Below, piece after piece: positions 8,966-18,943 of a stretch of 64,000 nt of DNA. The DNA is taken from assembly GCA_018993155.1 (NCBI GenBank), contig JAGKSX010000091.1, forward strand, positions 1 to 64,000, given 5' to 3'. The notes beneath the pieces were generated by a model, which was given only the letters and a program-made list of their open reading frames with translations, did no database searches and was not told where the DNA came from. A program made the position numbers and the translations under genes. The DNA comes from Hydrogenophaga sp. Its GTDB lineage: Bacteria; Pseudomonadota; Gammaproteobacteria; Burkholderiales; Burkholderiaceae_C. Within the stretch, counting starts at the first letter, position 1. The number at the start of each line of letters is the position of its first letter.

Positions 8966-9772
8966 ATGCACCGCGCCAGCCTGACGGCCGTTGCCCTGGC
9001 CATGCTGATCGGCTGTGCCGCTCCTGAGGTGGCGCCGATGAAAGAACCCCTTCAGGTCTACGCCGCCGGCAGCCTGCGCGAGGTGCTCACCGAGATCGCG
9101 CGCGATCACGAGGCGCGCACCGGTCAGAAAATCGCGCTGACGTTCGGTGCCTCGGGCTTGCTGCGCGAGCGCATCGAGAAGGGCGAGGGCGCGATGGTGT
9201 TCGCCTCGGCCGACACGCAGCACCCGCAGCGCCTCGCCGCTGCGGGCGGCTGGGCGCCGCACACCGTGTTCGTTCGCAACAGCCTGTGTGCGCTGACGCA
9301 GGCGAACGTGAACGCCACGCCGCAGACCTTGCTGACCACCCTGCTCAACCCGGCGGTGAAGCTGGGCACGTCCACGCCCAAGGCCGATCCGTCGGGCGAC
9401 TATGCGTGGGCGTTGTTCCGCAAGGCCGACCAGGTGCGCGCTGGCGCCTACGCGGCGCTCGATGCCAAGGCCCTCAAGCTCACCGGTGGCCCGGATTCGC
9501 CCAAGCCACCGGCCGGCCAGGGCACGTACGCCTGGGTGATGGACCAGGGCCAGGCCGATGTGTTCCTGACGTACTGCACCAACGCCGTGGCGTCGCAGAA
9601 GGAAGTCCCGCGCCTGAAGGTGGTGCAAGTGCCGGTGGAATTGCAGGTGGGGGCGTCGTATGGCCTCACGGTGCGGCAAGGGGCTCCCGCGCAGGCCGAG
9701 GCCTTCGCCCAAGCCCTGCTGGCGCCGCCCGCGCAAGCCACGTTCGCGCGTTACGGCTTTGGAAAGCCCTGA
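8966..9772 (+). CDS. ModA-like molybdate-type binding protein (orphan)
   Basis: A 268-residue binding protein of the ModA family: LQVYAAGSLREVLTEIA and TFGASGLLRERIEKG match the oxyanion-binding strands, and the later DVFLTYCTNAV segment matches the second lobe. The N terminus has a hydrophobic stretch ending MLIGC, close to a lipobox, so it may be a lipoprotein. It follows tupA by only six bases and overlaps the start of the next binding protein. No ModB or ModC of its own follows, so it either shares the Tup membrane components or works with the FecCD-type importer downstream. Confidence 0.8.
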   Translation: MHRASLTAVALAMLIGCAAPEVAPMKEPLQVYAAGSLREVLTEIARDHEARTGQKIALTFGASGLLRERIEKGEGAMVFASADTQHPQRLAAAGGWAPHTVFVRNSLCALTQANVNATPQTLLTTLLNPAVKLGTSTPKADPSGDYAWALFRKADQVRAGAYAALDAKALKLTGGPDSPKPPAGQGTYAWVMDQGQADVFLTYCTNAVASQKEVPRLKVVQVPVELQVGASYGLTVRQGAPAQAEAFAQALLAPPAQATFARYGFGKP

Positions 9773-10805
9773 CCAAGCCGCCCCGCGCCGGCGCGATCTG
9801 CTGATCGCCGCCGGCCTGGGCGCCTGCCTGCCGGCGTGGGCACAAGGCACGCGCAGCGTGGTCGACGGCGCCAACCGGCGCGTCAACGTGCCGGCTCGGG
9901 TGCAGCGCATCTTCCCGGCTGGTCCGCCGGCGGCCATCTGGCTCTACACGCTGGCACCCGATGCGCTCATCGGCTGGCCGCGCGCCAACCGCGGCCCAGA
10001 GCTCGAATTCCTGTTGCCCGGCATCGGCAACCGGCCCGAGGTGGGGCGGCTCACCGGGCGCGGCAACACCACCAACCTGGAGCAATTGCTGGCCAGCAAG
10101 CCCGACCTGATCGTGGACGCCGGCTCCACGCGCAAGACCTTCGTCGAACTCGCCGACCGCGTGCAGGCGCAGACCGGCATTCCGTATGCGCTGCTCGACG
10201 GCCGGCTGGAGGCCACGGCGCAGGGCTACACCCTGCTGGGCGAACTCACTGGCCGCACCGACCGCGCAGCGCGGCTGGCCCGCTACACCGCCGACACGCT
10301 GCGCACGGTGCGCGAACGCGTGGCGCGCGCGACCGCACAACCCCGCGTGTACTTCGCGCGCGGCCCCGAGGGGCTGGAGACCGGCCTGGGTGGATCCATC
10401 AACGTCGAGATGTTCGAGGCCATGGGCATTCGCCACGTGGCCGCCGGCCTGCAAGGGGGCCTGGCCACGGTGTCGATCGAACAGGTGCTGGCCTGGGACC
10501 CGGAGGTGATCGTCACCATCGACCAGACGTTCGCGCAGACCGTGCACAACAACCCGCTGTGGCGCGGCGTGAGCGCGGTGAAGAACGCTCGCGTGCACCT
10601 CTCGCCCAAGCTGCCGTTCGGCTGGATCGACTTCCCGCCCAGCGTGAACCGCCTGCCGGGCCTGTGGTGGCTGGGCAGCAAGGTGTTTCCCGCGCTGTTC
10701 CCCGAGGACCTGGGCGCGATCGCGCGCGATTTCTACCAGCTCTTCTACCAGGTCGATCTCACGCCCGCGCAGGTGCAGCGCGTGCTGGCAGGACGAGAGC
10801 AGTGA
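9759..10805 (+). CDS. Type II ABC importer binding protein (MolA/BtuF/FepB family)
   Basis: A 348-residue helical-backbone binding protein. The TTG start at 9759 is chosen because it gives the segment RRRDLLIAAGLGACLPAWA, a twin-arginine-like signal peptide; it lies within the 3' end of the ModA-like gene. The body has the family pattern RVQRIFPAGPP...LLASKPDLIVDAGS...PRVYFARGPEGLETG...DPEVIVTIDQ. It is followed by its own permease and ATPase, each overlapping by four bases. Siderophore, cobalamin or molybdate/tungstate ligands occur in this family; the neighbours favour an oxyanion such as that of Haemophilus MolA. Confidence 0.82.
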   Translation: MESPDQAAPRRRDLLIAAGLGACLPAWAQGTRSVVDGANRRVNVPARVQRIFPAGPPAAIWLYTLAPDALIGWPRANRGPELEFLLPGIGNRPEVGRLTGRGNTTNLEQLLASKPDLIVDAGSTRKTFVELADRVQAQTGIPYALLDGRLEATAQGYTLLGELTGRTDRAARLARYTADTLRTVRERVARATAQPRVYFARGPEGLETGLGGSINVEMFEAMGIRHVAAGLQGGLATVSIEQVLAWDPEVIVTIDQTFAQTVHNNPLWRGVSAVKNARVHLSPKLPFGWIDFPPSVNRLPGLWWLGSKVFPALFPEDLGAIARDFYQLFYQVDLTPAQVQRVLAGREQ

Positions 10806-11866
10806 AACACCCCCGCCGCGCTTCGCGCGACCCCCTCGAGGGGGCGACACCAGCCGTCCGGCAAAGCCGGCCCGGCGGTGTCTCTTGGGCTGTGCTCGTG
10901 CTCGTTGCCGGCCTGTTGCTCGCGCTCACGCAGGGCCGCATCGACATACCCTTGTCCGACCTCGCGCAGCTCGTGGCGTCGCTGCTGCAGGGCGACCCCG
11001 CGCCCAACGAGCAGGTGCAGACCATCGTGCTGCAGGTGCGCGGGCCGCGCGCACTCGCCGCCCTCGCGGTGGGCGCGGCGCTGGCGGTGGCCGGCGCTGC
11101 CTTCCAGGGGCTGTTCCGCAACCCGCTGGTCTCGCCCGACATCCTCGGCGCCTCGGCCGGCGCGGCGCTGGGCGCGGGGCTGGGCATCTTCTTCTCGTTC
11201 GGCGTGTTCGGCATCCAGATGGCCGCGTTCGCGGGCGGCCTGCTCGCGGTGGCCCTGGTGTATGGCGTGGGCGCCACCGTGCGGCACGGCGACCCGGTGC
11301 TGGTGCTGCTGCTCGCGGGCATCGTCATCGGCTCGCTGCTGGGCGCGGGCATCGGCCTGGTCAAGGTGCTGGCCGCCCCCTACAACCAGCTGCCCGCCAT
11401 GACCTTCTGGCTGCTAGGCAGCCTGGCCGGCGCGCACGCCGACGACCTGCCTTCGCTGATCGGGCCGGTGGCGCTGGGCACGGTGGTGCTGTTGCTGCTG
11501 CGCTGGCGCATGGACGTGATGTCGCTGCCCGAGGACGAAGCGCGCTCGCTGGGTGCGCGCACCACCGGCCTGCGCCTTCTGATCGTCGCCGCCGCCACGC
11601 TGGTCACGGCCGCGAGTGTGGCGGCCGCCGGCATCGTGGGCTGGGTCGGGCTGGTCGTGCCGCACCTCGCGCGCTTTCTCGTCGGGCCCTCGTTCGTGCG
11701 CCTGCTGCCCACCTCGGCCGTGCTCGGCGGCGGCCTGCTGCTGCTCATCGACACGCTGGCGCGCACCCTGGCGCCGGTGGAGATCCCGCTGGGCATCCTC
11801 ACCGCGCTGATCGGCTCGCCGTTCTTCATCGTGCTGCTGCGCCGCGCTTCGCGAGGATGGACATGA
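10802..11866 (+). CDS. FecCD/BtuC-type ABC permease (MolB-like)
   Basis: A 354-residue permease with about ten transmembrane helices and the family hallmarks GAALAVAGAAFQGLFRNPLVSP and GWVGLVVPHLARFL. The GTG at 10802 overlaps the preceding stop, but the first ~27 codons run through a palindromic repeat (10817-10882), which gives an unlikely hydrophilic leader. A GTG at 10892, directly before the first helix, is a good alternative start. It is translationally coupled to the ATPase at its 3' end. Confidence 0.87.
   Translation: MKHPRRASRDPLEGATPAVRQSRPGGVSWAVLVLVAGLLLALTQGRIDIPLSDLAQLVASLLQGDPAPNEQVQTIVLQVRGPRALAALAVGAALAVAGAAFQGLFRNPLVSPDILGASAGAALGAGLGIFFSFGVFGIQMAAFAGGLLAVALVYGVGATVRHGDPVLVLLLAGIVIGSLLGAGIGLVKVLAAPYNQLPAMTFWLLGSLAGAHADDLPSLIGPVALGTVVLLLLRWRMDVMSLPEDEARSLGARTTGLRLLIVAAATLVTAASVAAAGIVGWVGLVVPHLARFLVGPSFVRLLPTSAVLGGGLLLLIDTLARTLAPVEIPLGILTALIGSPFFIVLLRRASRGWT
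10817..10882. repeat. Palindromic repeat element at the permease start
   Basis: Several hairpins are packed together: GCGCTTCGCGC, the perfect 14-bp palindrome CCCCCTCGAGGGGG (10831-10844), CCGGCAAAGCCGG (10858-10870) and outer arms GACACC (10846-10851) / GGTGTC (10877-10882). Elements of this form, with a GCGCTTCGCGC core followed by a C-run/G-run palindrome, are widespread between genes of Comamonadaceae from general knowledge. Here it sits between two coupled transporter genes and is read through as coding sequence. Confidence 0.6.
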
Positions 11867-12666
11867 CGGTGCCTCTGCTGCACGCCGACGGCCTGAGCGC
11901 GGGCTACCCCGGCCGCGTGGTGGGCTCGGGCCTCTCGCTTTCGCTGAAGGGCGGCGAGGTGCTCGCGCTGCTCGGCCCCAACGGCTGCGGCAAGACCACG
12001 CTGCTCAAGACCGTGCTCGGGCTGCTGCCCGCGCTGGCGGGTTCGGTGCGCCTGCAGGGCCGCGCGCTTGCGGCCTGGCCATTGGCCGAGCGCGCATGCG
12101 TGGTGGCCTATGTGCCCCAGGGCCAGGCCAGCACCTTCGGTTTCACCGCGCTCGAGATGGTGCTGATGGGCCGCACCTCGCACCTGGGTCTGATCGCGCG
12201 GTCTGGCGCGAAAGACCGCGCCATCGCGTTGCAGGCGCTGGAGCGCCTGGGCATCGCACACCTGGCCGCGCGCTCGGTGCACGAGGTCAGCGGCGGCGAA
12301 CGCCAGCTGGTGCTGATCGCCCGCGCGCTGGCGCAGCAGCCGCAGGCCGTGCTGCTCGACGAACCCACCGCCAGCCTGGACTTCGGCAACCAGGGCCTGG
12401 TGATGCGCGCCATCCGCGGCCTGGCGCGCGAAGGCCTGGCGGTGCTGTTCACCACGCACGACCCCAACCAGGCCTTGCGCTGCGCCGACCGCGCGCTGCT
12501 GATGCGCGAAGGCCAGGTGCTGGGCGAAGGCGCGGTGGGGCAGGTGATCGAGGCCGAGGGCCTGCGCGCGCTCTACCGCGCGGGTGTGCACCAGGTGGAC
12601 GACGCGGGTGGCGGTCTGCCGGTGTTCCTGCCGGCGTTCGAGCCCGATCAGGCCACGAAGCGGTAG
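11863..12666 (+). CDS. FecE/BtuD-type ABC ATPase (MolC-like)
   Basis: A 267-residue ABC ATPase for the preceding permease. Walker A is LLGPNGCGKTT, the Q-loop region has the GFTALEMVLMGR motif typical of siderophore/B12/MolC ATPases, the signature is VSGGERQL and Walker B is AVLLDEPTA. ATG 11863 overlaps the permease stop and has GAGGA just before it; the ATG at 11857 is possible. Its 3' end overlaps the convergent kdpE by 19 bases, so the transporter operon ends here. Confidence 0.88.
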   Translation: MTVPLLHADGLSAGYPGRVVGSGLSLSLKGGEVLALLGPNGCGKTTLLKTVLGLLPALAGSVRLQGRALAAWPLAERACVVAYVPQGQASTFGFTALEMVLMGRTSHLGLIARSGAKDRAIALQALERLGIAHLAARSVHEVSGGERQLVLIARALAQQPQAVLLDEPTASLDFGNQGLVMRAIRGLAREGLAVLFTTHDPNQALRCADRALLMREGQVLGEGAVGQVIEAEGLRALYRAGVHQVDDAGGGLPVFLPAFEPDQATKR

Positions 12667-13340
12667 CCGATGCCGGTCTCGGTGATCAGGTGGCGCGGCA
12701 TCGAAGGCTGTGCCTCGATCTTCTTGCGCAGGTTGGCCATGTGCACGCGCACGTAGTGCGAGTCCTCCAGGTGGCCGGGGCCCCACACGGCCTTGAGCAG
12801 CTGCGCGTGCGTGATCACGCGGTCGGGCTGCGAGGCCAGGTGTGTGAGCAGCTTGTATTCGATGGGGGTGAGGTGCAGCGCCTCGCCCGCGCGCTCCACC
12901 ACGCGGCGCACGAGGTCGATGCGCACCTCGCCGAACACGATCTGCGGCGCGCCGCCCGGCGTCTGCTGCTGGTGGCGGCGCAGCTGGGCGCGCACGCGCG
13001 CGCCGAGTTCGCCCGCGCCGAAGGGCTTGACAAGGTAGTCGTCCGCGCCCGCGTCGAGTGCGGCGATCTTGCTGGCTTCGGCGCTGCGCGCCGAGAGCAC
13101 GATCACCGGCATGGCCGACCACTGGCGCAGCTCGCGGATGAGGTCCACGCCATCGCCATCGGGCAGGCCCAGGTCCAGCACCACCAGATCGGGCCGGCGC
13201 GTGCCGGCCTCGATCAGGCCGCGCTGGTAGTTCTCGGCCTCGTGCACGGTGTGGCCCTCGGCCTCCAGCGCCAGGCGCACGAAGCGGCGGATGTGGGCCT
13301 CGTCTTCGACGATCAGGATCTGGCTGCCGGCGGTGCTCAT
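12648..13340 (-). CDS. kdpE: Response regulator KdpE
   Basis: A 230-residue OmpR-family regulator that activates the kdp operon when potassium is limiting. The receiver domain has the acidic pair at E12-D13, the phospho-acceptor aspartate at about D56 (DLVVLDLGLPDG) and the conserved lysine in YLVKPFG. The C-terminal winged helix includes LTPIEYKLLTHLASQPDRVITHAQLL and ends ITETGIGYRFVA. It overlaps kdpD by four bases. A probable operator is present upstream of the structural genes (21016-21068). Confidence 0.95.
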   Translation of the reverse strand: MSTAGSQILIVEDEAHIRRFVRLALEAEGHTVHEAENYQRGLIEAGTRRPDLVVLDLGLPDGDGVDLIRELRQWSAMPVIVLSARSAEASKIAALDAGADDYLVKPFGAGELGARVRAQLRRHQQQTPGGAPQIVFGEVRIDLVRRVVERAGEALHLTPIEYKLLTHLASQPDRVITHAQLLKAVWGPGHLEDSHYVRVHMANLRKKIEAQPSMPRHLITETGIGYRFVA

Positions 13341-16045
13341 GGCGGGGGCGCGTCCTCGGTCTGCGTGCCCAGGTCGGCGGGCGGTGTGCCCCGGGGCAGG
13401 GTGATGACGAAGCGGGCGCCCGACACGGCACCGCCCGACTCGCGGTTGTGGCCCTCGATGGTGCCACCATGCGCCTGCACGATGGCGCGGCAGATCGCCA
13501 GCCCCAGGCCGACGCCGGGCAGGGCGCTCTCGCGCTGGCCGCGTTCGAACTTCTCGAACACGCGCGCCTCGTGTCCCTTGGGCAGGCCGGGGCCGTGGTC
13601 GTCGACCAGGATCACCACGCTGTCGCTGCGCTCGCGCGCGGTGACCTGGATGGCGCTGCCCGCCGGCGTGTATTTGGTGGCGTTCTCCAGCAGATTCACC
13701 AGCACGCGTTCGATCAGCACCGTGTCCAGGTGCAGCAGGGGCAGGCCGTCAGGCAGGTCCACGCGGATGTCGCGCCCGGCCAGCAGGGGCCCGCAGGCGG
13801 CGAGGGCGCTGCCCACCACCTCTTCCAGCGGTTGCCAGGCGCGGTTGAGCTGCACCGCGCCGGCCTGCAGGCGGGCCATGTCGAGCAGGTTGTTGACCAG
13901 GGCGTTCATGCGCTGGGCCGATTGCCGCATGGCGCCCGCCACCTCGCGTTGCGCCTCGCTGAGCGCGGGCGGCGTGAGTTCGAGCGCGTCGGCCAGGCCC
14001 ACCAGCGAGGCCAGGGGCGTGCGCAGGTCGTGCGAGATCGCCGAGAGCAGCGAGTTGCGCAGCCGCTCGGACTCGATCTGCACCGTGCTGCTCTGCGCCA
14101 CCTCGATGTAGTGGATGCGCTCGAGCGAGATGGCCAGCAGCGAGGCGCAGGTCTGCAGCAGGCGGCGCTGTTCGATGCCCCAGGGACGCCCGCCGGGCGG
14201 CTCGATCACCAGCACGCCGCGCACTCGCATGGGCGCTTTCAGGGGCAGCACCAGGCAGGCGCTGGCGGGCAGGGTGTCGGTGCCGCGCCCGGCTTCCTCG
14301 CCGCGCTCGAAGGCCCATTGCGCCACCGCGGTGTCCACTGGCGCGCTGCCGCCATCGAGGGCCTGCAGCCGGTCGTGCTCGTCGGCCACCAGCAGCGCCG
14401 ACCGCGCACCGAACTCGCCGGTGAGAAAACGCGCGCCGATCTCGGCCACTTGCGCGGCCAGCAGCGCGGCCGAGAGGTCGCGCGACATGTCGTACAGGCT
14501 GCGCACGCGGTGCTCGCGCTGCGTGGCGGCCTCGGCCTGCTGCTTGAGGCCGGCCGTGAGCTGGCCCACCACCAGCGCCACCACCAGCATCACGCCGAAG
14601 GTGACGAGGTACTCCACATCGCTCACCGCGAAGTCGTGGAAGGGCGGCACGAACAAAAAGTCGAACAGCCCCACGCCCAGGAAGGCGGCGAGCACGGCCG
14701 GCCCGCGCCCCAGCGCCAGGGCCACGCCGACCACCACGAGCAGGAACAGCATGACGATGTTGCTGCGCTCCAGCAGGTCGCGCAGCGGCATTGCGAGCAG
14801 GGCCATGAGCAGGCAGATGGCGGCGGCCCAGAGGTAGCCGCGCCAGCGGCCCTCGCCGGGTTCGGCGCGCGCGGCAGGCGCGGCGTCGGCGGGCGCCGCC
14901 GGCAAGCCGACTTGCACCAGGTCCAGGTCGTCGGCGCGCTCGGCCACCCGCTCGGCCAGGCTGCGCTGCCAGGGCCAGCGGCGCGCGCGGCGGCGGCCGA
15001 GCACCAGCCGCGCCAGGTTGTGTTCGCGCGCGTGGCGCACGAGGGCGGTGGCGGTGTCCGTGGAGGACAGCGTGGCGGTGCTCGCGCCCAGCGATTCGGC
15101 CAGGCGCAGCGTGCGCTGCGTGGCCTCGGCCATCGGGTGCCCCGGGGTCTCCACGTGCACGGCGTGCCAGGGCACGTCGAGCTGGGCGGCCATGCGCGCC
15201 GTGCTGCGCACCACCTTCTCGCCGTGCGCGCCCGGCCCCACGCCGGCCAGCAGGGCCTCGCGGTTGGGCCAGACAGGCTTGTCTGCACCGCCGCGCCGGT
15301 AGGCGCGCATCTCGTCGTCCACCCGGTCGGCGGTGCGGCGCAGCGCGAGTTCGCGCAGCGCCAGCAGGTTGCCCTTGCGGAAGAAGTTGGCCGCCGCGCG
15401 TTCGGCGCGCTGGTCGTCGCCTTGCGGCAGGTAGACCTTGCCGGCCTTCAGTCGCTCCAGCAGTTCATCGGGCGGCAGGTCGACCACCACCACCTCGTCG
15501 GCGCCGTCGAAGAAGCGATCGGGCACGGTCTCCCAGACGCGGATGCCGGTGATGCCGCTGACGATGTCGTTGAGGCTCTCCAGGTGCTGCACGTTCATCG
15601 TCGACCACACGTCGATGCCAGCCGCCAGCATTTCCTCGGCATCCTGCCAGCGCTTGAGGTGGCGTGTGCCCGCCACATTGCTGTGGGCCAGTTCGTCGAG
15701 CAGCACGAGGGCCTGCCCGGGGTGCTGCTCCCCGAAGGCCAGCGCGGCATCGAGATCGAACTCGTGCAACTGGTGGCCCCGGTAGGCCACGGCCTGGAGC
15801 GGCAGGCGCGGCAGGCCGCGCGCAAGCGCCTCGGTCTCGGGCCTTCCGTGCGTTTCCACCACGCCGATGGTGACCGGCGTGCCCTGGAGCAGGGCCGCGC
15901 GCGCGGCCGAGAGCATGGCGTAGGTCTTGCCCACGCCGGCCGAGGCGCCGAAGAAGATCTTCAGGCTGCCCCGGCGCGCGCGGGCTTCTTCCTGCTGCAC
16001 CCGCGCAAGCAGGGCATCCGGGTCGGGGCGGGAGGAGTCGGGCAT
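13337..16045 (-). CDS. kdpD: Sensor histidine kinase KdpD
   Basis: A 902-residue membrane sensor, close to the usual length. The N-terminal KdpD domain has the Walker-type GASAGVGKT (residues 33-41), followed by a universal-stress-like domain, the four-helix DUF4118 membrane block (around LLMALLAMPLRDLLERSNIVMLF split over several helices), a GAF-like region, then the kinase core with SHDLRTPLASLVG for the phospho-histidine and DHGPGLPKG for ATP binding. The ATG at 16045 is chosen since it starts the conserved N terminus; upstream in-frame codons overlap a small protein. It shares an ATGA overlap with kdpE. Confidence 0.95.
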   Translation of the reverse strand: MPDSSRPDPDALLARVQQEEARARRGSLKIFFGASAGVGKTYAMLSAARAALLQGTPVTIGVVETHGRPETEALARGLPRLPLQAVAYRGHQLHEFDLDAALAFGEQHPGQALVLLDELAHSNVAGTRHLKRWQDAEEMLAAGIDVWSTMNVQHLESLNDIVSGITGIRVWETVPDRFFDGADEVVVVDLPPDELLERLKAGKVYLPQGDDQRAERAAANFFRKGNLLALRELALRRTADRVDDEMRAYRRGGADKPVWPNREALLAGVGPGAHGEKVVRSTARMAAQLDVPWHAVHVETPGHPMAEATQRTLRLAESLGASTATLSSTDTATALVRHAREHNLARLVLGRRRARRWPWQRSLAERVAERADDLDLVQVGLPAAPADAAPAARAEPGEGRWRGYLWAAAICLLMALLAMPLRDLLERSNIVMLFLLVVVGVALALGRGPAVLAAFLGVGLFDFLFVPPFHDFAVSDVEYLVTFGVMLVVALVVGQLTAGLKQQAEAATQREHRVRSLYDMSRDLSAALLAAQVAEIGARFLTGEFGARSALLVADEHDRLQALDGGSAPVDTAVAQWAFERGEEAGRGTDTLPASACLVLPLKAPMRVRGVLVIEPPGGRPWGIEQRRLLQTCASLLAISLERIHYIEVAQSSTVQIESERLRNSLLSAISHDLRTPLASLVGLADALELTPPALSEAQREVAGAMRQSAQRMNALVNNLLDMARLQAGAVQLNRAWQPLEEVVGSALAACGPLLAGRDIRVDLPDGLPLLHLDTVLIERVLVNLLENATKYTPAGSAIQVTARERSDSVVILVDDHGPGLPKGHEARVFEKFERGQRESALPGVGLGLAICRAIVQAHGGTIEGHNRESGGAVSGARFVITLPRGTPPADLGTQTEDAPPP

Positions 16046-16065
16046 GGGGTGGCGGGGCCGGCGCG

Positions 16066-16221
16066 TCAGGAAGGGTCGCGCGGGTGGCTGCCATTGTCGC
16101 CCGAGCGGCGCTTGCGCTGCCGGGGGCGCTGCGCCCCGCGCGCCACCAGCCACCAGGCCAGCAGCAGGGGCAGCACGATGGCCCCGAACGCCAGCACTGG
16201 CTCCAGCCAGCCGCCGTTCAT
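16066..16221 (-). CDS. 51-residue single-span membrane protein between kdpC and kdpD
   Basis: Its ATG overlaps the kdpC stop codon in ATGA and it ends 20 bases before kdpD. The protein starts [18 protein letters not shown], has one strongly hydrophobic helix of about 20 residues ([20 protein letters not shown]) and a very basic tail with many Arg and Lys, so it should be inserted with the tail in the cytoplasm. Family not recognised. The tight coupling and membrane character argue for a real accessory peptide of the Kdp complex or of KdpD. Confidence 0.6.
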   Translation of the reverse strand: MNGGWLEPVLAFGAIVLPLLLAWWLVARGAQRPRQRKRRSGDNGSHPRDPS

Positions 16222-16832
16222 GGCCGCTGCGCGTCGAGCGCGAGGTTGAGGGCCAGCACGTTCACGCGCGGCTCGCCCAGGAAGCCGAACAGGCTGGTCT
16301 CGGTGTGCTGCTCCACCAGCGCGTTCACCTGCCCGGGGGCGAGGCCACGAGAGCGCGCCACGCGCGCCACCTGGTAGCGCGCGCCGGCCAGGCTGATGTG
16401 CGGGTCCAGGCCGCTGGCGGAGGCGGTGACCAGGTCCACCGGCACCGGCGCCGTGTTGCCCGGGTCGGCCGCGCGCAAGGCGTCGAGGCGGGCCTTCACG
16501 GCCTCGGCCAGCGCGGGGTGGTTGGGGCCGAGGTTGGAGCCGCTGGAGGCGCTGGCGTTGTAGGCCATCGGCCCGGTGGCCGAGGGGCGGCCCCAGAAGT
16601 GCCCGGCCTGGGCGAAGGGCTGGCCGATGAGCTCGGAGCCCACGGCCTGGCCCTGGCGCTCGATCAGGCTGCCGTTGGCCTGGTGGGGAAACACCGTCTG
16701 CGCCACGCCAGTGACGAAGAAGGGGTAGAGCAGACCGGTGACCAGGCTCAGCAGCACGAACAGCACGAGGGCCGGGCGCCACACCGGCTCGGTATCGGTG
16801 GGAGATGGGGATGGGGTGGTGGTGGGGTTCAT
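16218..16832 (-). CDS. kdpC: Potassium-transporting ATPase subunit KdpC
   Basis: A 204-residue single-span periplasmic subunit that supports the KdpFABC potassium pump. A hydrophobic helix near residues 17-40 is followed by the conserved [33 protein letters not shown] and the C-terminal [17 protein letters not shown]...[10 protein letters not shown] motifs. It lies directly downstream of kdpB with a short gap and overlaps the small membrane protein at its end. Confidence 0.95.
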   Translation of the reverse strand: MNPTTTPSPSPTDTEPVWRPALVLFVLLSLVTGLLYPFFVTGVAQTVFPHQANGSLIERQGQAVGSELIGQPFAQAGHFWGRPSATGPMAYNASASSGSNLGPNHPALAEAVKARLDALRAADPGNTAPVPVDLVTASASGLDPHISLAGARYQVARVARSRGLAPGQVNALVEQHTETSLFGFLGEPRVNVLALNLALDAQRP

Positions 16833-16851
16833 GGCAAATCCTTGGGGGTGT

Positions 16852-18930
<2,079 letters not shown>

Positions 18931-18943
18931 GGTGATGAGGCTT

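Noticed and set aside
13448-16249. 933-codon plus-strand frame opposite kdpD
   Set aside because: Composition rich in His, Gln, Arg and Gly typical of antisense shadows of GC-rich genes; kdpD on the other strand has all family motifs.
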